NCBI GenBank assembly: GCA_019096065.1
Contig: JAGUCH010000003.1
Location: forward strand, 7,068,001-7,132,000
DNA length: 64,000 nt
Reading direction: 5' to 3'
Source: Paracyclopina nana
Lineage: Eukaryota; Arthropoda; Copepoda; Cyclopoida; Cyclopettidae
In this document: positions 24,779-36,178 of the stretch, piece after piece
Position numbering within the stretch: position 1 is the stretch's first letter
Layout: each line of letters begins with the position of its first letter
Translations under genes and position numbers: made by a program
The notes under the pieces: model-generated
What the model saw: only the letters and a program-made list of their open reading frames with translations
Databases searched by the model: none
What the model was told of the DNA's origin: nothing

Positions 24779-25782
24779 ATGTGTTCAGTGTTGAAGTGTA
24801 ATGGGCTCATGCTGCGTTTGAGGCCAATGGGAAACTTGCAGCTTTTCGCATCGGAACTATTGGCTCGAGTCTTCCTGCTCGCGGCCTTTCTAGCCTTGGA
24901 ATGGTCAACTCCTTTTACTAGAGTCATCCACAAAGAAGAGCTATGGCTCTACTCAAATCCTGCCACAAAAAGCTACATTAATGGTACCCAATTGTGGATC
25001 CTAATAGTTTGCCCTCTTCCGTTTCTACCTCTCCTTTTCCATGTCATCTCCAAAAAATGCAAGCATACTAGCTCAAATGGCAGGAATGATCTCATCGCAG
25101 CATTTATGGCAACTACCCTACTTCTTCCCCTCAATGGGATTGTTACAGATGCTATCAAGTTAGCAGTCGGCAGACCTAGGCCTGATTTTGCGTATCGATG
25201 CTGGCCAAATACTTTTGGCAAGCCAGAGGAAGGCCTGGAGGCTGTCATATTTGGGGACATTCCGGAGGATGGAGGCCAGCTGCAGAATTTGCATTGCCAC
25301 GGTGATCCGAAAACCATCATAGAAGGCAGAAAAAGTTTCCCTAGTGGGCATTCGTCTTTCTCCTTCTCGGTGTATATCTTCACTTTCCTGTATTTGTCTG
25401 GCAAGCTCAAAGTGTTTGCTAGAAAGCCTAACGTCTTTCCGGATCCCATTTGGATATGGAAGCTCATTTTAGTTCTGGGAGTCCTCCTAGGTAATCTTTT
25501 TCTCAAAGATGGCAAAACAAGTTGTGATTGTCTGTCGTTTCAGTTCCTGTGTGCATTGCAATATCAAGAACCTGTGACTACCACCATCACTGGCAAGATG
25601 TCACTGTTGGCTCTCTCATAGGAACCCTTTTAGCGCTTTTTGTGTATCGGCTCTACTACCCTTCCATAATTGATGAAAACTGTGATTTGTCCACTAGTCA
25701 AATAGAAGTCCTTAGACAGCAACAGGTACGTGACAGCGCCTCCAATCAGCCTTTATTGGAAGTGGGTACTAATGCATCATAA
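24779..25782 (+). CDS. Phospholipid phosphatase, PLPP4/5 type (PAP2 family)
   Basis: Two exons, 24779-25490 and 25544-25782, in phase, giving 316 aa. PAP2 enzymes dephosphorylate phosphatidate, lysophosphatidate and related lipids at membranes. The three catalytic motifs are complete: C1 KLAVGRPRP, C2 PSGH within KSFPSGHSSFSF, and C3 SRTCDYHHHWQD, where the last His and Asp fit SR-x5-H-x3-D. C3 is assembled only after splicing. Several hydrophobic helices surround them. The RPRPDFAYRCWP segment and the CDYHHHWQD sequence match the PLPP4/5 (PPAPDC1) branch better than the wunen/PLPP1-3 branch. In-frame ATGs at 24779 and 24809 are both possible starts. The C-terminal tail after the last helix is short and polar. 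Confidence 0.88.
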
Positions 25783-27275
25783 TTTGATGATACGAGCATA
25801 TCATTCCATTATTTACAAATTATTTGTATGGTATATATATGTTTCATAGACCTATCTTAATAATAAGATTAAATAAATCAGAATCCAATTCCTTCATTAA
25901 AATAGAGGTGTTTTTTTGACAGATTTGGTTTTAGACTCAAAAATGAAGGAATAAGAAGCTCTTTGTGTGTTTGAATGATGCTGGCTTCAGCAAAAACTGC
26001 CTTCATCGTCCTGACAAGTTTATAGCATTTGCCACTTTAAGAATTTAGCGCTTCAATGCCTGCATTCTGTGCACCATGAAAATAGCAGCACTCTCCTTTT
26101 TTTCTAAAAACCGATGAATCGCTTTATGCTTCTCCATACGTTTGCGCTTGCGTGTGAATTGTGAAAAGGTATATTGTTATCTGTTTATTCCAGAGGTGTG
26201 GTCACTCTTATGCTAGCGTATATCATTTATCATTTTTGTCGAATTTTTGGCACTCGATGCGCAGCTCAGCAAAAATTAAACCAATTTATCGTAAGTGCTT
26301 TCTTCAGTGGTCGTGTCACACTTTCGGTATAGCCAAATATGAGTAAATATTACGTCCTTGCTACGAACAGCATCAAAGATTGCTTTTTGTCCACTACCAT
26401 GGTCAAGAATAATGATTGCCGCCCATAGCAGCGATGGTCGAAAAGCCATTTGCTGCGAATACACGTGATGCAATTCTCCTGAGGTTTCTTAGAGGAAAAG
26501 GTTAAGAGCGGGGTTATTTGTTCCACTTTGCCTGGCTGGTTCATTAAGATTCATTGTTTTTTGAGGCCATTCCATCCAAGGCTGATTTTGATGGGGACGA
26601 GAGCAAGCCAGTTGCAAGCTTTCTTCCAACCAAACTAATGGTCTCGTTTTATGGGGGAAATGGGCCTGCAACAAACTCATTTCTTAAGCATTATGTGCAA
26701 AGAAAATATGAACGGAATCTGCATGTTTTTCATTAAAAGGTCATTTTATGAATACAGTACGAGTACTGGTCATCAATACATACGCATATTGCGCAATGAT
26801 GCTAGCCATAATGATGTTATAGCGTGGAAAAGAGTATTTTAGATGGATCTTTTGGCTTTTTGAGCACGTAGGACGATATACTTTTTTCAGCTCTCAAGAG
26901 AGGTAATTTAAGCTCCAAATTACCGCTCTAAAATGCACTCGTACATTTACTCGATTTCTTTGATGCATGTAGAGCTCAATTCATTTTTCATCTTCCTCTA
27001 TGTCCACATGACTAGATCGAGCCTCACACTGAGCCTAGTTCTTCGCTTCCAGCCAAAGCAAAGGCAGCTCTTCCATGCTAACTCTCTAGAGGACATAGAA
27101 AGGGGAATCTAGGCTGAGGGGACATATTATAAAAAGTAGAAGTATCACTACACGATTGAAAAATTATTGATTTCTATAACTAGCAATCATTTGGACACGA
27201 ACGAAAGTTTTCTTCCCAGGAAATAAATTCGATAAGCATAAAAGCTTTATTTCAAGAGTAGGCAGCAGAAATAGC
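25783..27275. other. Intergenic stretch, no gene seen
   Basis: AT-rich; AATAAA at 25872-25877 serves the phosphatase gene. Nothing else recognisable was found on either strand. Confidence 0.5.
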
Positions 27276-27665
27276 TTATATTTTAGTTACGCTATGCACA
27301 AGGACTTGATCTGGTTGGCCACTTTCATCTTCGAAAATATCGTCTATATCTTCCAAAGTTGCCAGCCGAACTCGAGTTTCTTTGATTGGATTTGCTGCAC
27401 AAGTCGACTCTCCATTTTCGGAGACGAGTTTATCACCTCCAAGACTGCTATTGATTTTCTCTTGGCATTGCTGCTGTATCAGAGCACCCAAAAGCAATAG
27501 GAGTCCACCGTCCAGACCAACAGATGATTTTAAACTTGGCAAAGGCTGCACTGCAGTGGACTTCATGGCAATTCTGTCTGTTTGCTGAATAGCCCCAATG
27601 CCATCTTTGGGATTCCGGTTGCACCAGACCCAAACAATCAGACCTGTCATGTAGACGAGGCCCAC
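27276..27665 (-). CDS. Last exon of an unrecognised membrane protein
   Basis: An open frame of about 128 codons ends in TAA at 27276-27278. A good acceptor TTTCCTAG lies just upstream of TTGGGTGGGCCT (reading in the minus direction), implying that this is a 3' exon entered in phase 2. The start encodes a membrane helix (VGLVYMTGLIVWVWC), followed by a polar region, a Leu-rich patch (GLLLLLGALIQQQ) and an acidic tail (EDIDDIFEDESG). I could not place the upstream exons or recognise the family. The coherent composition argues for a real exon, but a chance frame is possible. Confidence 0.35.
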   Translation of the reverse strand: MGLVYMTGLIVWVWCNRNPKDGIGAIQQTDRIAMKSTAVQPLPSLKSSVGLDGGLLLLLGALIQQQCQEKINSSLGGDKLVSENGESTCAANPIKETRVRLATLEDIDDIFEDESGQPDQVLVHSVTKI

Positions 27666-28967
27666 CCAACTAGGAAATTTTTTTGGATGCTAAGCAGGTT
27701 CTGGACATGCAAAGACAAGTTTTTGCCACTACATTGAAATGTTAGAAACTGCATCAAAAACGTGTACAATTTTTTGATGTGTATTCTAACAATTTTTTTG
27801 CTGCTCTATCCCTATCTTCTGGTTTACGGCAATTCTGCTGACATTTCTACCGGTTAGAAATCTGGCGTAAACTTGTTCATGTCACATACATGTTTTCAAC
27901 AATTTTCTATATTTTTCATGAACAAGTTTACTACAGGAAATCTGTGACAATTCATGTGGATGATTGCAACAGATTTCTACCCAAAATCTGGAGATGATGC
28001 TAATTGTCCTGAATGCATGTTTTCTTACATGAAACCAACAGTTTTTCTAACAAACCTTAATTCAAAATGTAGTAAATCTGACGATCCCTTTCTGAGCAAG
28101 AATGATCTGGAATTTTGCCGAAATCAGCTTGGAGCTGGCCATCAGCAGACATTTTGGTTGTGGCAAGCTATTTGAAAATTAAAAGTGTGCCAGTTGAACA
28201 CATGATGGTTCTTCATCAATAAAAGCCTTCCAAGGCAAAGCAAGACCTTCCTGAGCTGAAGAACAGCAACCAAATACCCTTGATAGAGATAATTTTCTAG
28301 GGAGAGTGCAAAGGTAAGGCATTACAAAATTATAAAGGAAGGAAGTCATGTGACTAAACACTTAATTTTTAAGGTTTTGACACAGGAGAGGGGCAGAAAT
28401 TCATCAACCCTTAATTTGGATGACAAATTCCCCAATTCCCCACAACTAGCATCATCACAAAGCATGGACATCTACTAAGATCCCTACAAGCCTTACAAGA
28501 CCTGAATTGGCAAAAATGAGAGCAAGACAATTCATTATGTTTAAATATTATGAGAATATACATATTTCCTGTAATGCAAGGCTGTAAGAGGCCAATGAGG
28601 CCACAAAGGGCAGCAAGGCCTGAATTCGCGACCTTTTTCAAGCTCCATGCAAAGACAAGTTTTCAACAAGCAAAAAAAAATAGCATCACTTTCTTAGCAA
28701 GCTTTCGAGTAAAGCTGTTGAAAACATGACAGAATGCAACTGTAGATGGGCCTCGGTCATTTTACCAAATGTAGAAGCGACATTTTTGCTGACATGAGTG
28801 GGTAAAGTTATCGCGATAACAATTCATTTAAAGTCAGTCTTCCTGAAGCTTGCATCTCCAGATTGGCTAACATGAATGTACCAGTATAGAAGATGTTTGT
28901 TAAGATTTTGTAGATAAATCAGCTCGATATTCTGAACATGTCAGCATCATTCTGACCCTTAATTTTC
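27666..28967. other. Probable intron or intergenic stretch
   Basis: No convincing exon. A short related word (CATGCAAAGACAAGTTTT) occurs near 27706 and 28648. A 15-bp perfect inverted repeat lies at 27867-27931. At about 28968-29265 both strands are open for 97 codons; neither frame is recognisable, so no gene is called. Confidence 0.4.
27867..27931. repeat. Inverted repeat, 15-bp perfect arms
   Basis: GTAAACTTGTTCATG at 27867-27881 and CATGAACAAGTTTAC at 27917-27931, separated by 35 bp. It could form a hairpin; its role is unknown. Confidence 0.8.
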
Positions 28968-29261
28968 CTAGTTGGGCACAAGCAAAAGAAAAGTGATTAG
29001 CAGAATCACATTTTCAGCTTCGGCAGTCTCCTCTTTGGCATTGGCCATAAACTGCTCTTGGCAGTCAGCATCGCACATTATTATATTTGTGACTTCACCA
29101 ATGTCCTTTGGGAAACTGAAGACTCTACTGGCACCATACACTTCATGTAGTACCACGACTCTCCACACACTCTCTCTCAAGCAGCCACCACTGAAAATCG
29201 TCTTGGCCTTACTTTGCGCCTTCTTCCAACCTCTTTTGAAGGGAGAAAGTGCGATTTCCAA

Positions 29262-30276
29262 GTAGCAATCATAAATCTCCCCTAAATGGGCGACTTTTTG
29301 CGCCAGGAATGTAGTACTTGTATTCTAGAGCATAATTTATGGGAGAGGCTTTCACTATTATTATTGCACCAAAAAGTATTGGTGCATCTTTTTTCGAATT
29401 AGATGTTATCGATCTAGTTAATGCACTAATTCTTAGCAAGTACCATTTAATTATCAGCTCATTGGATAGATTGTGACTTTCTTTTTCACTCAAAAAACTA
29501 AATTGGGTATTTTCACCAGCAATATTGGCTGGTAGTAAGGTTCTGCTATTTTAGATAATTTTTTCAGAACCAGACTTTCCATTTTGTGCAAAGTAGCAGG
29601 ATGGCTGGCTGGAAGGAAGCTATATAGAATTTTGCAATTTTATGCACGAGAAAAATGCTTCTTTCAGAGCAATTTATTTCATTGTCGTCCGTTGCCTGTC
29701 GAAGTTTTGCTATTCGACATCCCCGTAGAGCAATACGCACACTACAAGGAAATGCCGTAATTCAAGATAGACCTATGCTTCTTTGGGTTTCACATTAATT
29801 TTCCCATTCTTTTGTCTTTATTACGATTTCTATGCACCAAATCCCGCAGATTTTGCAAAGACTAAAAATGCTTAAATTATTTAAATAAAATAATAATGAC
29901 TTTTTAATGCTTAGCAATGAATTTTTATGGATTAATTAACCATAATTAGTGATGAAACGTGCTGGAAAAATAAGGTCGAGTAAGTTTGAGTTGGCTGCTT
30001 TTGAAAATCGTTCTAACACCATTAAAACTTTCGAGTTCAAAAAATAATAATAAATAAAATATTACCATTCGAGTTAATTATAGTTTGAAATCTCTTTTAG
30101 AGTTCGCCTGAATTTCAATTCCACCTAGTTGGAGATGGACGCTTATTTAGTACGTGCCGAATTTTTTCTTTCGAGTGACCGGGTCGAGCTCGTTTAAATA
30201 AAAAGTAGTTAACAAAACCAAGTAGAACCATCAGATATTGCACCTCTGTGGTTTCGATTCAAAGGAATTGGGAATG
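29262..30276. other. AT-rich intergenic stretch
   Basis: No gene was recognised. The second half holds the GAGTT-rich repeat described separately. Confidence 0.5.
29949..30200 (-). repeat. Diverged copy of the ACTCG-rich repeat
   Basis: Begins GTGATGAAACGTGCTGGAAA and continues with CGAGTT/GAGTT words, resembling the reverse complement of the right end of the insertion at 2546-2881. The far boundary is uncertain. Confidence 0.4.
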
Positions 30277-30735
30277 CACAGTGGGTCAAAAAGCCATTTT
30301 CACGCGCACGAGAAAATCCGCCAAATCGCCCGAATTCTCATTTAACCACCAATTTACAACTTCTAATTGGGTTGACTTCTAGGCAATGAAAATAGCCAAA
30401 CATGGTTTGAATTGACAGATACATATTCAAATTTGACTTCTAAATCAAACTTTGCTTGAAAAACTGTTCAGCAAGAAAAGAGGCAGAATAGCCATTTTTG
30501 CCCCTTTTTTTGGACATCCATAACTTTTGATTGGAATTGCATTGAATTGTTCTTTTATGTCTGAGAGGTCAATCATACCCCGTTTAATGATTATTCATCA
30601 AAATTGGCTGCGGAAATTTGCGGACTTGGGAGCCCTAAATGTTAGTTATTAGCTTACGGCCCTATGAAAATTGACTCCTACGATTTCGCGAGTTTTTTTC
30701 CCGTGCGCGTCCAGAAGGCATTAGGAGCCACTGTG
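30277..30735 (+). mobile_element. MITE with CACAGTGG termini
   Basis: About 459 bp. The left end CACAGTGGGTCAAAAAGCC and the right end GAGCCACTGTG form imperfect terminal inverted repeats that extend inwards through matching CGCGCACG/CGTGCGCG words. GAATG at 30272-30276 and 30736-30740 is a candidate 5-bp target duplication. No coding capacity. A fragment of the same family at 3342-3884 was the target of the hAT-like MITE. Confidence 0.6.
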
Positions 30736-31237
30736 GAATGTGGCTTTTTTAATTTTTCCCAAAACTTTAGTCGAGTTCTAACCTATAACTGTAATTAGAC
30801 ATCTCTAGTGAAGAATTACTTAAGAGAGGTTGAGTGATCTACATCCGCGTTTTGCGTTTTTATTGGAAAGTGCACTGATTTATTAAGAAATATAACTTTC
30901 GCCACCATTTATTATCATTTTCCGTTAAATGAAACGGTTTTCAATTTACTCGCTTGATAATGAAAAGTACGCTAAATCACAATCACTTGATAGCAAAAAT
31001 GGCTTCTCGAGCTTAGTTAGGCCAACGACCGCTAGAGGCAATGCGCTCGACAACGTGGCTTTAAAGGCAGCAAAAGTAGTGCGAGATCAGCGTGCAAGTT
31101 TTAGGGTTTGGCTCTCAGCATTGCTACCGCTCGCCCACTATTTCAGTCACTAACTCAGGCCAAACTCCAACTTCAGCGCATTTCACCGGAAAACAGCACC
31201 GGCATCGCTAGGCATTTCCACCTTCTTCACGTCAACC

Positions 31238-31780
31238 ATGTCTGGAAACAACGAGAGGACCTTTATCATGATCAAGCCCGATGGCGTCCATCGTGGCCTG
31301 GTCGGCGAGATCATCAAGAGGTTTGAGCAGAAGGGTTTCAAGTTGGTGGCCATGAAGTTCATGCACGTGAGTCGTCGTATTTGTAGATAATTCTACCGAT
31401 TGGTTACTTATGGCTTTCCTTTGCTTTAGGCTAGCGAGGAGCTGCTGAAGGAGCATTACGCTGACCTCTCCAGCAAGCCCTTCTTCCCCGGCCTAGTCAA
31501 GTACATGAACTCCGGCCCCGTGGTCCCCATGGTCTGGGAGGGCTTGAACGTTGTCAAGACTGGACGCGTGATGCTCGGTGAAACCAACCCCGCCGCCTCT
31601 CTGCCCGGCACCATCCGAGGAGACTTTTGCATCCAAGTTGGCCGCAACATCTGCCACGGATCTGACGCCGTTGAGTCCGCTAAGAAGGAGATCGGTCTCT
31701 GGTTCAAGCCTGAGGAGCTGGTCAAGTACGACCCCGTTGGAATGCCTTGGGTATATGAGGACTTTACTCCTTCCGCCTAA
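31238..31780 (+). CDS. awd: Nucleoside diphosphate kinase
   Basis: Two exons, 31238-31366 and 31430-31780, joined CAC|GTGAGT...TTTAG|GCT in phase 0, giving 159 aa. It transfers the gamma-phosphate between nucleoside tri- and diphosphates through a phosphohistidine in a cytosolic hexamer. The N-terminal [40 protein letters not shown], the [14 protein letters not shown] loop and the active site NICHGSD, with His119, are intact. It is the orthologue of Drosophila abnormal wing discs and of group I NME proteins. The C-terminal tail after GLWFKPEEL is slightly longer than usual. The ATG follows a pyrimidine-rich leader (CCACCTTCTTCACG), usual for highly expressed genes. Confidence 0.97.
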
Positions 31781-31850
31781 TTTTATGGAACGATGATACT
31801 GTCGTCCCCAAATTTTTAACAACCTTTATCCCATGTAATCATGAAACATC

Positions 31851-31856
31851 AATAAA
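31851..31856 (+). terminator. Polyadenylation signal of NDPK
   Basis: AATAAA 71 bp after the stop codon. Confidence 0.75.
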
Positions 31857-34583
31857 TTCTTGTGGGGTGACAAATTCAGTCTATCCGCTTAATCCGGAGT
31901 AATCAAGGTGAAATTCTTGCGCTCTTGATAATGCCGCTTAACTACAGGGCTATGGCTTCCTTGTTTTTAAAGAAGGAGCAATCTCCATTTTGGTTGAGGA
32001 GGAATGTACTTAAAAAACGTTCATGCTAGCTTAGATGCAATGGTGACGAGATGAGTTTGTTGAGAAACTAGAATAACTGTATCTTAAAGAGCACCGTCTT
32101 GGTAAGCAAGAGGTTCTGGCATAAAAAGCGGGTAAATATTTTTGCACTTTCAATGCTTCGCAAGCTTACAGTGCAAGTATCATATCCTGGTGGTAAAGGC
32201 CTTCCTAATATGAGCATTACGCAGTTGTAGCTGCGAACTGAAGGTTGAGAAGGAAATACAGAGAGTTATTGCCCATGAGAAGGTTTTTCATGTCAAAGCC
32301 TAAGTTACTCAAGTGGGATTTGCATGCTGCTTTCGCCAGGAACTAACCGAATAATAAGTAAATGTAACGTAATGCAAGGTTTTGCCCTTGCCAAGATTCA
32401 AGGCCGCAAGCGGTGTTCTTGGTAAGTATTGAGTCTATTGACAAGTGTCTCGGCCTTTAATAAAACTTGCAACTCTCCTCCCGCTATTTATTGGCAAGAT
32501 GGCTGCATGAATTTGATTTTTCCGAGCTTGAATGATCGCCAAGACAGCAAATTTTTCGGTAGCTGACAAATACAGGTAGCTGAGGCTGCAATTGTCATCA
32601 AAGTCCAGACCCAGCTTGAAGTGTTTGCGTGTCAGACTAAAAACAGCCACTCCTTTTTGGATTCATGCTGAAAAAACGCTGTGTAAACGTAAAAGCTACG
32701 CTGCAATACACCGGCTATAAACTTTCTTAATTAGATATAAGCATTCCTGATACAACAAGCACAACGTACAGCACGCAGCACATTATCATCGGCTGCAAAA
32801 GCATATTTTGCTGGCAATACATTTGCGTGCAATTATGCGCGCGATCGATTAACACTTTTCCGCAGGTTTTTGCCAATTTGATAAGTGCAGCCAACTATGA
32901 AAGGCTGTCAAGGGTCGTCTCGTGCACATTTGAACCAGCTTACTACGATGTGGTATCGATGGTCATTACTGAGGAACATTTGTATTGGCTTGTATCTGGT
33001 CTATTTACTAAAGTATAGCTAACTCATAAATGTAAGCAGAGGCAATTGGACGAAGAAAAGCGGAAGAAAACAAGATTTTGCAACATGCAATGTCATGTCT
33101 GCTCGATCATTTCTGGCCATTCTTGTGACCTTGAGGCTTGCGGCAGCAGCAGCAGCAGCCAATTTCCAAGCTAGCCAAGAAAAAGCCAATCAACATAGGG
33201 CTAAGTGATGAAGCCTGTTTACGCTGTCTTCCTTGCTGTTTTCAGCCTTGGCAATGGAAGCCTTTCCCTTGACCATGACTAAACTCTGCTGTAGAAACTT
33301 TGCAAGGCCATTTTTGACTTGGAAAATTGCTTCCTCAAATCATTCGTTGCAACCTTCGCAAATGGGAGTTACATTCAACCCCGAAAAAAAGAATTTTTAC
33401 TACTTGTAGAGCACGCAGCTAATTAGAGTGTGTGGCCTTCAATGGCCTTCGGTGGCCTTTATTGTCAAAGTTGCCAAGGTTTCGCATACCATCCATTCTG
33501 TTAGTTTCCAGTAACTTCAAACCTGTCACTGGCCATTTGGCCTTCATTGAGCAAAAAATGACACTACTTCCGTAGTCATATGTTGTGCTTGGCCTTGTTC
33601 ACTGTCAGAAACCACTCTACCAACTTTTGGCAGCCAGCATGAAAAAGTTGCGAGGATTGCACGAAAAGATGATATACATCACCTAGAACGAAATCTACTT
33701 AGCGTTCGATCTTTTACAAAATGGTATTTGCCATTGAAGCGCGTGCGGAGCCTATTCCCGAAGTCAGAAAGTAATTGCAAGTGGCAGCTTGCTCACTTGG
33801 AATTGTGAGCGGTGCAAGCTTTTCGTAAGCACCAATTAACTCCTGAAAAAAGAAACAAAAGTTTGGCTTAGACAGCTTCTTCAGCATTCGTTGGTAGCAG
33901 TAAATAAAGGCCATTCGCTCACACGAGATTTTTTTACGCCTGTCTCTCGTGTTCATGTGGCCTTGCTTCTTGAAGGATCTTGCGATTTGGAGTATGGCTT
34001 TTTAGCATGCAAGGATAATCCCAGAGCTGTAATCTTTCATTTATCTCGATTTTAAGGTGGGCTACATTAAGCAAATTGCGAAGCTTATTGTATCCGATAT
34101 TGGACCAATATGATGGATTAAAGAGGCCCGCGTTACATGTATTTGTTGCCTCGTACCGTGCGTGATGGCAATGAAAAAGTTTCACACTTTAAAAGCCAAG
34201 GCGTCAACTTTTGTACTACAAAGAGTAAAAGCTTGCTTGGAAATTATTTACTCACCTGCTAGAACTACGTCTTTTGCACAAATGCACTCTTTTATTATCG
34301 TAAGTTCTGCTGTCGCAAAAGTTGCATTCTTTTGGACTTTTCAACATATTCTGGCCTTGAAAAGCAATTTTGTGCACTAAACAGCCGATAGCTGTGAGCC
34401 GTTGCTAAGGACAATCAAGGCCAAGATCACATGGAGATTTAAACGCATCCCGCAAACTATCTCATCTGAAAATTGCTAAATTTCATGTGCAACCAAATGT
34501 AAATTATTCAGGCAGCTTGAAGTACCGTTAACAGTTGTGGTACTCTGAGGCCTTTCTATGGGACACTTTTCCTTATCCTGGTA

Positions 34584-35309
34584 TACAGTCTGTCCCGTAG
34601 ATTTCTGTACACTTTGAAATCAAAAGTTTGTGTTAAAACTTCTGGAAATACTCAACACAAAGGATACTGTTGGAAAGCTTGAAACTTAAGCCATCTTTTT
34701 TAGTTTTGAGATTTTTAAAAAGCATTAATTCAAATTTTGATTTAGACCACAAAATTGATAGTTACTCCAAATTCACGCCCATTTTCACTGATTTTTTTTT
34801 ATGAAAAGTCACTTTCACAAAAAATTATTTATTCAATTTCACATAAAATTGGTTAACCATTTGATCTTCATAAACAAAAAAATCCCAAAGATGTGATGTT
34901 TAAAACACTAATTTTGAAACTTTTTCTGTAGGCAGTGGCCTTATTGTCTTTTTTTTTTTACTGAAAATATCCTTTCCAATCATCCACCTTTCTGATGAGC
35001 CAGCACAGTGCTGCAAGATTTTTTTTCATGAAAAAATGTCAAAAAAATAGCCAGGATTAGCTTAGCTGAAAGTTTGGTCAATAATAGTCGATTTTGGCAA
35101 ATTTGCTTTTTTGGGAGAAAAATAAAGGGTACCTCAGGATAATTAAGTTTTCTCATTTTTTTACTTATAATTTCTTTTATCCATTGAAGCAAAAAAAGAT
35201 GGCAAAAGATTCAAGCTTTCCAATGATATCCATTGTGTCTAATATTTCCCGAATTTGCAACACAAACTTTTGATTTCAAAGTGTACAGAAATCTATGGGA
35301 CAGACTGTA
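34584..35309. mobile_element. Tc1/mariner-type MITE, 726 bp
   Basis: Long terminal inverted repeats begin TACAGTCTGTCCCGTAGATT and end with the complementary CAGACTGTA, extending about 50 bp (TTTGAAATCAAAAGTTTGTG on both arms). TA dinucleotides flank both ends. A sub-terminal inverted pair, TTGGAAAGCTTGAAAC and ATTCAAGCTTTCCAA, is also present. The interior is AT-rich and non-coding. The element at 44347-44739 shares this architecture. Confidence 0.75.
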
Positions 35310-36178
35310 TAAGGACAAATGAGCCATGATTTATTGGATGAACGCAAAAGCCAACTGTTTGTATCGGGCTGTCTACTGTATCGCCAGCTGCGCGTAATAG
35401 AAAGCACCAAGACTTCCATAAAAGCGTAAATACTACAAAAGTGCACAACAATAGAATAAGTTATATATTTTAAGTACAGTCTATAACGAATAGTTCAGTT
35501 TTAGATATTGATATTTACTAATTCACATATCGTTTTAAAACTTTTTGCTCAAAAACAACGCTGAAAAAAATGTTAAGTTAACCGCGAACACCTGAAGAAA
35601 TTAAATTAGCGGTGTTGCGAGACAACAACACTAATAAAACAAAATTTGATTGACAGCCTACTTCTCCTAATATTGTATTTTTAGTTATGCAATACAGCAG
35701 ACGACGCTAAGGCCGCTCTTAAGGCCTTAGTATAGAGTATTATTAGTATACAGTATACGTATACTTCTTCGGCCACGAAATTGGTGAGAGAGAGAAAGGT
35801 CTTCCACTCCGTCCGTTCGCTAGCAAAAGTCTGAAAGGCAACAGTCCTCTAGGTGAAAGTCGCAGGACGAGATCTCGTTCAGATCTGCGAGCCCTTTTTT
35901 CTTTCAAGGCTGCATATATTCATTGACAAGCATTGACTGCATATGCCTAACCAAAAATCAATGCCCAAAAGCACGCAGTGCGATCAATAAAAAGCCTCTC
36001 CACACTCACTTTCAAGAGAGGACTCCTCGGTTTGGCTCAGTTGAATTATATGGTGAGAAAAAAGGCAAGTGAAGAGCTCACATGCAATCGGAGTTGCTTT
36101 CCGCTTCTTAACAATATGAAGGAAGTGTGCTTTTACTGCTGCTGTTAGGGCCTGTTGTAATTTTGACGTGAACATACA

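Larger units (their letters stand above)
31781..36178. other. Gene-poor stretch between NDPK and the orphan gene
   Basis: Contains the NDPK polyadenylation signal AATAAA (31851-31856), a run of CAG repeats near 33146, a tract unusually rich in GGCC words (about 33118-33600), a TA-flanked MITE (34584-35309) and an AGTATACGTATACT palindrome near 35760. No gene was recognised on either strand. Confidence 0.5.

Noticed and set aside
24973-25515. 180-codon minus-strand frame
   Set aside because: Antisense shadow of the phospholipid phosphatase exon.
28968-29265. 97-codon frames open on both strands
   Set aside because: Both strands are open over the same bases, neither is recognisable, and the flanking AG/GT sites do not fit a phase-consistent model with the exon at 27276-27665.
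31456-31822. Minus-strand frames of 89 and 109 codons
   Set aside because: Shadows of the nucleoside diphosphate kinase exon.
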